From: Pseudomonas sp. Au-Pse12
Lineage (GTDB): Bacteria > Pseudomonadota > Gammaproteobacteria > Pseudomonadales > Pseudomonadaceae
Length of the DNA: 64,000 bases
Direction of reading: 5' to 3'
NCBI RefSeq assembly: GCF_021341665.1
Contig: NZ_JAJTTH010000011.1
Span: 1-64,000, forward strand
A program made the translations under genes and the position numbers. The notes beneath the pieces were generated by a model. It was given only the letters and a program-made list of their open reading frames with translations. It had not been told where the DNA came from and did not search any database. Below are positions 25,414-32,079 of the stretch, piece after piece. Position 1 is the stretch's first letter, and each line of letters starts with the position of its first letter.

Positions 25414-25816
25414 GGTCACGACTCCTTGATTCGAAGGACCGTCACCGTCTGCCGCCAAGCATATCAGGGTGGCGGATTGCGCAGGATTGGCGGACCGGGA
25501 ATCAAGGAACCGGCGAACCCGAAGGTTCTCCCACGCAACCCGCCATAACGCAGGTATGCGGGCGCAAAAAAAGCGCCTGCATGATGGGTGGGGGCGCTGT
25601 TGCGCCTCGATTCTATCAGGCCGCCAAGCCTGATCGCTGATTTTGCAGCGACGGTCGAACCATAGGTTGGAGTAGGGGGAGTCGCAACGGCATTACTGCG
25701 ACATTTTGTGAACCATCCCTGTAGCCGCTGCCGCAGGCTGCGAACGACCGGAACGGTCGCAGCGATCTCCCGGGCGCCGAAGGCCCTTCGGGCCTTGTCG
25801 CAGCCTGCGGCAGCGG
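25414..25816. other. 403-bp region without protein gene
   Basis: Holds the promoter side of the leader ORF (25414-25560), a minus-strand terminator (25566-25598) and a REPIN-like palindrome (25720-25821). An 89-codon plus-strand frame at 25371-25640 crosses these elements, lacks a ribosome site and looks non-coding. Confidence 0.6.
25566..25598 (-). terminator. Rho-independent terminator
   Basis: On the minus strand AGCGCC and GGCGCT pair around a 15-nt loop, followed by seven T residues. It would stop transcripts coming from the toxin-antitoxin module at 25817-26441 through the REPIN. Confidence 0.6.
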
Positions 25817-25821
25817 CTACA
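25720..25821. repeat. REPIN-like palindrome
   Basis: Outer arms of 24 bases (25720-25743 and 25798-25821) are exact reverse complements, starting TGTAGCCGCTGCCGCAGGCT. Inside lie two smaller hairpins (ACCGGAACGGT and AAGGCCCTTCGGGCCTT). The arms match the diverged REP at 571-683 beside the RAYT gene. This is the organisation expected for a REP doublet mobilised by a RAYT; it abuts the stop codon of the antitoxin gene. Confidence 0.85.
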
Positions 25822-26134
25822 GAGGTTGTGCCAGCACCTCACGAAATACATCGGGCCTGAGCATCGCGATATGCAGCAATGAACGGGCTGCTCCGGAAGG
25901 CGAGCGCCGACCTTGCTCCCACTCCTGAAGGGTTCTCACCGAGACGCCAAGCAGTTGGGCAAATTTGGGTTGCGACAACCCGGTTTTACCGCGCGCTTCG
26001 GCAGCCTTGGTGATCGGAATGCTATGGGTGTGGCCATGACGGCCGGCTTTGACATCGATGATCGCTTCCAGAAGCTCCTGGCCGATATTGCGCTTGGCAT
26101 CGCGCTCCAATAGTTCTTTTTCAGTAAGGGGCAT
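25817..26134 (-). CDS. HTH antitoxin of a type II toxin-antitoxin module
   Basis: 105 residues. The N-terminal half (EKELLERDAKRNIGQELLEAIIDVKAGRHGHTH) is the toxin-binding part; the C-terminal half has an XRE HTH (GLSQPKFAQLLGVSVRTLQEWEQGRRSPSGAARSLL), the NadS/HigA-like form. Its start lies 14 nt inside the end of the toxin gene, so translation is coupled. Its 3' end touches the REPIN arm: the last codons use the repeat. Confidence 0.86.
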   Translation of the reverse strand: MPLTEKELLERDAKRNIGQELLEAIIDVKAGRHGHTHSIPITKAAEARGKTGLSQPKFAQLLGVSVRTLQEWEQGRRSPSGAARSLLHIAMLRPDVFREVLAQPL

Positions 26135-26441
26135 GATTCATCTCCTTCGCAATTCTGCGCAGAACAGGTGCTGGAATGTTTTCGGTAGCGCCTTTGCCAT
26201 AGATCACCAACGCAACCAGGGCTCCGCATGCAAGCTGAGTGGTATAGATGACCCGCACCGAGCCACTTTTTCCACGTCCTTCAACGCTCCACCTGATTTT
26301 CCTGCAACCGCCAGAACCCGGAATCACAACGCCGGACTCTGGGTCGTTGGCAAGAAAAGTCATGAATTCTCCACGCTCTTCTTCGGACCAGTAATCGGGC
26401 CAGAGTTTGGAAAACAGCGGAGATTCTATGATCGTCAGCAT
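26121..26441 (-). CDS. RelE/HigB-like toxin
   Basis: 106 residues. The RelE-superfamily pattern of the NadS-linked toxins is visible: FSKLWPDYWSEEERGEFMTFLANDPESGVVIPGSGGCRKIRWS..GRGKSGSVRVIYTTQLACGALVALVIYGKG. Conserved Arg and Tyr in KIRWS and RVIYT are the likely active residues of this mRNA interferase type. First gene of the module; the antitoxin overlaps it by 14 nt. No strong ribosome site is visible upstream. Confidence 0.85.
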   Translation of the reverse strand: MLTIIESPLFSKLWPDYWSEEERGEFMTFLANDPESGVVIPGSGGCRKIRWSVEGRGKSGSVRVIYTTQLACGALVALVIYGKGATENIPAPVLRRIAKEMNHAPY

Positions 26442-26669
26442 GCGGGAGGATTCTACGTCTTTGACGTACCTGGCGGCAATGGTGGGTGTTAGGAGATGAC
26501 TCCTGAAAGATTAAGAGCGTGGAGTTGCAACGCCAATGAGCGGAGTCCTGATTTCCAGTCAGCTCATTCGTTTTCTTGTGTGTGATCCATGCCCCCGATG
26601 TCACTTTTTGCATGACCTGAAACCCGGGCAACTCTGCTCAGGGTGGCTCCATGATCCGGAGCCGCTCAC

Positions 26670-27164
26670 TCAACCCTCCAACACTTTCGCCATCTCGCTG
26701 GTCGCCGCCCAACCCAGCCCCTGATACAGCGGTTTGCCGGCCTCGGTCGCATGCAGCACGGCAAAGCCCAGCCCGCGCTGGCTGAACTCGGCCTCCGCCA
26801 GTTTCATCAGCGCCGACGCCAGGCCGCGGCGACGGTAGGCCGGTTCGACGTAGACGTTGAGCACGTAGCCGCGCTGATCCTGGGTTGGATGGGAAGGGTG
26901 GGGCGGCCAGTCGATGCTCATCAGGCCGATGCTGGCCACGCTCTGCTCGGCGTCCATCAGGGCGAAGCCGTAGTAGCGGCCATTCTCCAGGCGTTCGTGC
27001 AACCAGGGGCGAAAGTGCTCGGTCATCACCTGCAAGGTGCTGAGGTCCTTGCCGGCATCGAGAAACATGGCCTGGCGATGGCGGCAGATCAGTTCAAGGT
27101 CCTGGGGTATCAGGGGTCGTGGGCTCAGGCCCGGGAGATCAAGGTTGGCGGCAATTTCGTTCAT
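26670..27164 (-). CDS. GNAT family N-acetyltransferase
   Basis: 164 residues from the ATG at 27164, which follows GAGGAACCGACG; the upstream frame has no similarity. Acetyl-CoA site GYVLNVYVEPAYRRRGLASALMKLAE (about 105-130) and the terminal FAVLHATEAGKPLYQGLGWAAT. Cytoplasmic; substrate unknown. It lies about 150 bp upstream of the end of the ggt terminator region, same strand. Confidence 0.87.
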   Translation of the reverse strand: MNEIAANLDLPGLSPRPLIPQDLELICRHRQAMFLDAGKDLSTLQVMTEHFRPWLHERLENGRYYGFALMDAEQSVASIGLMSIDWPPHPSHPTQDQRGYVLNVYVEPAYRRRGLASALMKLAEAEFSQRGLGFAVLHATEAGKPLYQGLGWAATSEMAKVLEG

Positions 27165-27270
27165 CGTCGGTTCCTCGCTGGACAGGGACGATGCTAGGGC
27201 AGATCCCCGGGCCGGGTCAGACACAGACCGCCGCGAAATTTTGCATACAGTGCCCTGGGCCTCTGCCCAC

Positions 27271-27299
27271 AAAAAAGGGCCAGCCTCACGGCCAGCCCT
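27271..27299 (-). terminator. Rho-independent terminator of ggt
   Basis: Minus strand AGGGCTGGCC-GTGA-GGCTGGCCCT pairs over 10 bp (two G-T pairs) and is followed by six T residues, 20 bp past the ggt stop codon. Confidence 0.75.
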
Positions 27300-27318
27300 C
27301 GGGTTCAGCGCAGGGCCT

Positions 27319-29154
27319 TCAATCCCCCAGCGCTTCCCCTTCGCGCCGTGGATCGGCGCCGCCGGCCCAGGAGGCCTTGCCTTGTGCATCACGCACGCGA
27401 ACGATGGCTTGGGTGCCGCTGGTCATGTCGATCTCGTTGACCTCATGCCCCTGAGCCTGCAGTGCCTGCTTCAGGGCCGGGCTGAACTGGCCTTTTTCCA
27501 GTTCGGTGGGGCCGTTGCGGCTGCCGAAGTTGGGCAGGCCGACGGCGGCTTGCGGGTCGAGGTTCCAGTCGAGCATGCCCACCAGGGACTTGGCCACGTA
27601 CTCGATGATCTGCGAGCCGCCCGGGGAGCCGACGCTGGCCAGCAGTTCGCCGCTGGCGCGGTCGAAGACCAGGGTCGGCGCCATGGACGAGCGCGGGCGC
27701 TTGCCCGGTTCGACGCGGTTGGCCACCTTCTGGCCGTTTTCCTCGGGGATGAAGGAGAAATCGGTCAGCTGGTTGTTGAGCATGAAGCCCTGGACCATCA
27801 GGTGTGAACCAAAGGCCGCTTCCACCGTGGTGGTCATGGACACCGCGCCTCCTAAGTCATCCACCGCCACCACTTGCGAGGTGGAAATGCGCATGGGCGA
27901 ACGGTCCGGGGCGTAGGCCACCTGGATGCCCCGGGGCTGGCCCGGCTCGGCCTTGCCCATGCTGTGTTCGCCGATCAGCGCGGCGCGCTGGGCCAGGTAG
28001 TTCGGGGCGATCAGGCCGGCCACCGGCACGGGCACAAAGTCGCTGTCGGCCACGTACAGGCCGCGGTCGGCGTAAGCCAGGCGCTCGGCTTCGGCGATCA
28101 GGTGCACCGCTTGCGGCGCAGGCTCAAGGCCGGCCGGCAGGTTGGTTTGCTGCGGCTTGAGGTTGGCCAGGGTGTAACGCGGGTCGCGCTGTTCCAGGGC
28201 CTGCAGGGTGCCGAGGATCTGCGCCACCGCCACGCCGCCGGAAGAGGGCGGCGGCATGCCACACACCTGCCAGCGCTTGTAGTCGCTGCACAGCGGCGCG
28301 CGCTCCTTGGCGCGGTAGCCTTGCAGGTCATTGAGCGACAGGCTGCCGGGGTTGGCGTGGCCCTGGACCTTGGCGACGATTTCCGCGGCCACCGGGCCTT
28401 TGTAGAGGGCGTCCGGGCCTTCCTGGGCAATGCGCTTGAGCACCGCGGCCAGCTGTGGATTTTTCAGCAAGGTGCCCACGGCTTTCGGCGTGCCGTCGGC
28501 ATTCAGAAAGTACGCGGCCATGTCCGGCGAGCGTGCCAGGAACGGGTCGGCGCTGATCATGGTGTGCAGCCGTGGCGAGATAGCGAAGCCTTGCTCGGCC
28601 AGGCGAATCGCCGGCTCGAACAGCTGCGCCCAGGGCAGGCGCCCGTGTTTCTGGTGGGCCATCTCCAGGGCGCGCAGCACGCCTGGGGTGCCCACCGAAC
28701 GGCCGCCGATCTGCGCCTGGGGGAAGGGCATCGGCTTGCCGTCCGCCTGTAGGAAGAGCTGCTCGGTGGCGCCGGCGGGTGCGGTTTCCCGGCCGTCATA
28801 GGTGCGCACGGCCTTGCCGTCCCAAAGCACGATCATCGCACCGCCGCCAATCCCCGAGGACTGCGGTTCCACCAGGGTCAGCACCGCTTGCATGGCAATC
28901 GCCGCGTCGATGGCCGAGCCGCCTTTGCGTAGCGTCTCGCGCCCGGCTTCGGCGGCCAGCGGGTTGGCGGCGGCCGCCATGTGTTTGTCGGCGTGCCGGG
29001 TCTGCATGTCGGTGCGGTAGCCCGAAGCGATTTCCGGAGCGGCTGGCAGGGTCGAGGAAGGGGACGGGTTGTTGCAGGCACTCAGGCTGAGGGCGGCGGC
29101 CAGCAGGCTGAGGCGGGCCAGGTGGCGGTGACGGGGAGGGAAGATCGAGAACAC
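27319..29154 (-). CDS. ggt: Gamma-glutamyltransferase (lipoprotein-type signal)
   Basis: 611 residues from a GTG at 29154 that has GGAG 8 nt upstream; the frame reaches 29346 but the extra 64 residues are not signal-like. The N-terminus has a hydrophobic stretch ending LSLSAC-N, a lipobox-like site, so the enzyme may be a periplasmic lipoprotein. Autoproteolysis and catalysis use the Thr of STSQVVAVDD (Thr425), followed by GGAVSMTTTVEAAFG; GSPGGSQII forms the gamma-glutamyl pocket. It splits gamma-glutamyl bonds of glutathione in the periplasm. Divergent from the peroxidase gene. Confidence 0.92.
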   Translation of the reverse strand: MFSIFPPRHRHLARLSLLAAALSLSACNNPSPSSTLPAAPEIASGYRTDMQTRHADKHMAAAANPLAAEAGRETLRKGGSAIDAAIAMQAVLTLVEPQSSGIGGGAMIVLWDGKAVRTYDGRETAPAGATEQLFLQADGKPMPFPQAQIGGRSVGTPGVLRALEMAHQKHGRLPWAQLFEPAIRLAEQGFAISPRLHTMISADPFLARSPDMAAYFLNADGTPKAVGTLLKNPQLAAVLKRIAQEGPDALYKGPVAAEIVAKVQGHANPGSLSLNDLQGYRAKERAPLCSDYKRWQVCGMPPPSSGGVAVAQILGTLQALEQRDPRYTLANLKPQQTNLPAGLEPAPQAVHLIAEAERLAYADRGLYVADSDFVPVPVAGLIAPNYLAQRAALIGEHSMGKAEPGQPRGIQVAYAPDRSPMRISTSQVVAVDDLGGAVSMTTTVEAAFGSHLMVQGFMLNNQLTDFSFIPEENGQKVANRVEPGKRPRSSMAPTLVFDRASGELLASVGSPGGSQIIEYVAKSLVGMLDWNLDPQAAVGLPNFGSRNGPTELEKGQFSPALKQALQAQGHEVNEIDMTSGTQAIVRVRDAQGKASWAGGADPRREGEALGD

Positions 29155-29366
29155 GCGTTGAGCTCCGTTCACTGGGAAATGAGGTGTCGTCCGTGGAGGG
29201 GAATGTACAGCAGTGGGGCAGGCCGTTGGGCCGTGGGGATTGTTGAATGGGTGCGCGACAACGTCGCAACCCACGAATCTGCCGGCTGTCGCTTGACCTG
29301 AGTCAGGGTACCCGGCGCCCATAGGGCACATGGTGAAGCAAACCATAAGCCTGATGAGAGGACGCC

Positions 29367-30359
29367 ATGCACCGTTGTAAGTGGTTACTTGTGTTCGGAT
29401 TGCTGTTGGGGGGCGAGGTACGGGGCGAGACGCCGAGCGAGCCGATTCTGCCGGTACAGCCGGCGAAGATCACCGATGTGGCCAAGGTGGAGTTGGGCAA
29501 GCAGTTGTTCTTCGACCCGCGCCTGTCCAAATCCGGTTTCATTTCCTGCAACTCCTGCCACAACCTGAGCATGGGCGGCAGCGACAACCTGCCCACCTCC
29601 ATCGGCCACAACTGGCACCAGGGGCCGATCAACTCGCCCACGGTGCTCAACTCCGGCCTGAGCTTTGCCCAGTACTGGGATGGCCGCGCGGCCACGCTCC
29701 AGGAACAGGCCAGCGGCCCGATCACCAACCCGGGGGAGATGGGCTTTACCCATGAACTGGCGGTGGAGGTGCTGCGTTCCATTCCCCAGTACCGGGCATC
29801 GTTCAAGCGCGTGTATGGCAACGATGAGATCAAGTTCGACGACGCCACCAACGCCATTGCCGCCTTCGAAGCCACCCTGGTGACGCCCAATGCGCCGTTC
29901 GACCGCTGGCTCAAGGGCGACAAGGCGGCCATCAGCCCGACCGCGCTCAAGGGCTACCAACTGTTCAAGTCCATCGGCTGCGTGGCGTGCCACAACGGCG
30001 AAGCGGTGGGCGGTGGCTCGTTCCAGAAAATGGGCATGATCGAGCCCTACGTCACCCAGAACCCGGCCCAGGGCGTGGCCGGGCTGACCGGCAAGGACGC
30101 CGACCGCATGCTGTTCAAGGTGCCGACCCTGCGCAACGTGGCGCTGACCTATCCCTACTTCCACGACGGCGCCTACTGGAAGCTGGAAGAGGCGGTGGAC
30201 GTGATGGCCCGGCTGCAACTGGGGCGCAAGCTGGGCACCGAGGAGGTCGGCCAGATCGTGGCCTTCCTTGAAACCCTGACCGGCGATCAACCGGACTTCA
30301 AGCTGCCGATCCTGCCGCCGTCCTCGGCGCAGACCCCGCGTCCGCAACCCTTCAACTGA
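29367..30359 (+). CDS. Di-heme cytochrome c peroxidase
   Basis: 330 residues with signal peptide MHRCKWLLVFGLLLGGEVRG. Two heme c sites: CNSCH at 61-65 and CVACH at 205-209; the region GFTHELAVEVLRSIPQYRASFKRVYG and the late LFKVPTLRNVALTYPYFHDG are typical of the CcpA/MauG family. A periplasmic enzyme that reduces H2O2 using electrons from small cytochromes or azurin. GAGAGGA precedes the ATG. Monocistronic, with a strong terminator directly after. Confidence 0.92.
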   Translation: MHRCKWLLVFGLLLGGEVRGETPSEPILPVQPAKITDVAKVELGKQLFFDPRLSKSGFISCNSCHNLSMGGSDNLPTSIGHNWHQGPINSPTVLNSGLSFAQYWDGRAATLQEQASGPITNPGEMGFTHELAVEVLRSIPQYRASFKRVYGNDEIKFDDATNAIAAFEATLVTPNAPFDRWLKGDKAAISPTALKGYQLFKSIGCVACHNGEAVGGGSFQKMGMIEPYVTQNPAQGVAGLTGKDADRMLFKVPTLRNVALTYPYFHDGAYWKLEEAVDVMARLQLGRKLGTEEVGQIVAFLETLTGDQPDFKLPILPPSSAQTPRPQPFN

Positions 30360-30368
30360 CCTGGGTGG

Positions 30369-30394
30369 AAAAACCGCAGCGTGCTGCGGTTTTT
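30369..30394 (+). terminator. Rho-independent terminator after the peroxidase
   Basis: AAAAACCGCAGC-GT-GCTGCGGTTTTT, a perfect stem with A and T tracts on both sides, 10 bp past the stop codon; usable in both directions. Confidence 0.88.
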
Positions 30395-30470
30395 CCGGAA
30401 AGGCCAGGCATGCGGCATTCAGGTCTGCCGGGAAGGGCGCTCTGTTGTCATGAAAAAACGACTGGATAAT

Positions 30471-30489
30471 AATGAGAGATATTATCATT
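30471..30489. promoter_or_regulatory. Fur box upstream of the FecI-type sigma gene
   Basis: AATGAGAGATATTATCATT, dyad AATGA/TCATT inside an AT-rich 19-mer, within GGATAATAATGAGAGATATT. It lies 15-33 bp before the sigma factor start codon. Strong resemblance to the Fur consensus predicts iron repression. Confidence 0.75.
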
Positions 30490-30503
30490 AGCGACGGTCA
30501 ATC

Positions 30504-31016
30504 ATGGACGCAGGGGTCAAGGCTTCAATATCGCTGGAGATCGAAGATCTGTATGGCGCCCACCACGGCTGGTTGAAGGGCTGGTTGCGCAGCCGCACCG
30601 GCAACTGTGCCGATGCCGCAGACCTGGCCCAGGACACCTTCGTGCGGATGCTGTCGCTGCGCCAGTTGCCGGCACTGCGAGAGCCCCGTCATTACCTGGC
30701 GACCATCGCCCGCGGCCTGCTGATCGACAAGGCGCGCCGCAGAGTTCTGGAACAGGCCTATCTGGAGGCTTTGGCGGCACGTCCTGAGCCCCAGGACATT
30801 TCTCCTGAAACCCATCATCTGATCATCGAGTCATTGCTGGCCATCGATGCCTTGCTCGATGGACTGGGCACGCGCACCCGGCAGATTTTCCTCATGGTGC
30901 AGCTGGACGGCCTGAGCTATGTGCAGGTCGGGCGGCAGTTGGGGGTGTCGGTGACCACCGTTAAGAATCATCTGAGCAAGGCACTGCTGCAATGCATACA
31001 ACTGATGGACGATTGA
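30504..31016 (+). CDS. FecI-type extracytoplasmic function sigma factor
   Basis: 170 residues. Region 2 at about 10-75 (ADAADLAQDTFVRMLSLRQLP) and region 4 at about 110-165 (LDGLSYVQVGRQLGVSVTTVKNHLSKAL). Members direct RNA polymerase to a TonB receptor gene when the cognate anti-sigma FecR relays siderophore binding. Fur box directly upstream. The FecR gene overlaps or abuts its end, and a receptor with signalling domain follows, a complete cell-surface signalling unit. Confidence 0.92.
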   Translation: MDAGVKASISLEIEDLYGAHHGWLKGWLRSRTGNCADAADLAQDTFVRMLSLRQLPALREPRHYLATIARGLLIDKARRRVLEQAYLEALAARPEPQDISPETHHLIIESLLAIDALLDGLGTRTRQIFLMVQLDGLSYVQVGRQLGVSVTTVKNHLSKALLQCIQLMDD

Positions 31017-31960
31017 ACGTGCCGTCGCCTCCTCCCTTGGACAAGGCCCACCTGCAGGCAGCGGTGGACTGGTACCTGGTCCTCAACGATCAACAGGTCA
31101 GCGCGGCGCAGCAACAGGCCTGGCAGCAGTGGCTTGGCGCCGATGCACAACATGCGCGAGCCTGGGCCCGGGTGCAAAGGCTGCAACAGCAGCTGCGTGG
31201 GGTCCCGCAGGATATTGCCTTGCCGGTCTTGTCGGAAATGGGCATCCAGCGCCGCCAGGGCCTCAAGGTGCTGCTGCTGATGGCTGGCGGCTCGGCGTTG
31301 CTGGGCGGCTATCGGCTGTCTCCCTACAGCGCCGACTTCGCCACGCGCACCGGCCAGCGCCGGGAAGAACGGCTGGCCGACGGCACGCGGCTGTACCTCA
31401 ATACCGATACCCGGGTCGACATTGCTTACAGCCATGAAGAAAGACTGATCTTCCTGCGTCAGGGAGAGATCCAGGTCACCACGGCCGTAGACCGGGCCCC
31501 GGCGCGCCCTTTGCTGGTGGTAACTGCCCATGGCCGCATCCGGGCCCTGGGCACCCGTTTCGATGTGCGCCTGGAGCCGGCCTTCAGCCGAGTCTCGGTT
31601 CAGCAACATGCGGTGGAGGTGCGCCTGAACGATGATCCGCAACATGCCCAGAGGGTCGCCGAAGGCCAGGCGCTGACCTTCGGCTCCGGGCAGATGGGTG
31701 CCCTGCGGGTGGCGGACAATGCCGAGAGTGCCTGGGTCCGGGGCCAGATGGTGGCGCTTGACTGGCGACTGGCGGATTTCATCCGTGAGCTGGGCCGTTA
31801 CCGCCCGGGCTACCTGGGGTGTGCGGATGAAGTTGCGCAACTGCGGATCAGCGGCGCCTTTCGCCTGGATGATATCGATGGGGTGCTGGCCAACTTGCCA
31901 TTGTCGTTGCCGGTGAGGGTGCGCCGGTTTTCCAGATACTGGGTGCGTGTGCAAGCGTGA
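30992..31960 (+). CDS. FecR-type anti-sigma regulator
   Basis: 322 residues if started at the ATG at 30992, which overlaps the sigma gene by 25 nt; a GTG at 31019 with GGA 9 nt upstream would give 313 and is equally credible. N-terminal cytoplasmic DUF4880 part (DWYLVLNDQQVSAAQQQAWQQWL), one membrane segment (LKVLLLMAGGSALLGGY, about 91-107), then periplasmic FecR domain (RTGQRREERLADGTRLYLNTDTRVDI, AHGRIRALGTRFDVR) and a C-terminal STN-like part. It relays the state of the receptor to the sigma factor. Confidence 0.92.
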   Translation: MHTTDGRLNVPSPPPLDKAHLQAAVDWYLVLNDQQVSAAQQQAWQQWLGADAQHARAWARVQRLQQQLRGVPQDIALPVLSEMGIQRRQGLKVLLLMAGGSALLGGYRLSPYSADFATRTGQRREERLADGTRLYLNTDTRVDIAYSHEERLIFLRQGEIQVTTAVDRAPARPLLVVTAHGRIRALGTRFDVRLEPAFSRVSVQQHAVEVRLNDDPQHAQRVAEGQALTFGSGQMGALRVADNAESAWVRGQMVALDWRLADFIRELGRYRPGYLGCADEVAQLRISGAFRLDDIDGVLANLPLSLPVRVRRFSRYWVRVQA

Positions 31961-32079
31961 CGGGCAAATGCTCGCATGAAGAAAAATCGTCAATGCGCCT
32001 TGCCGATTCCGCCTGGCGTTCGGCTCATCAGTAGAGCGGTCAATCAGCCGCCTTTACTGCTATGGCATAGGACGCGTAC

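Noticed and set aside
25371..25640. 89-codon plus-strand frame before the REPIN
   Set aside because: It crosses the promoter side of the leader ORF and the terminator; no ribosome site and no similarity.
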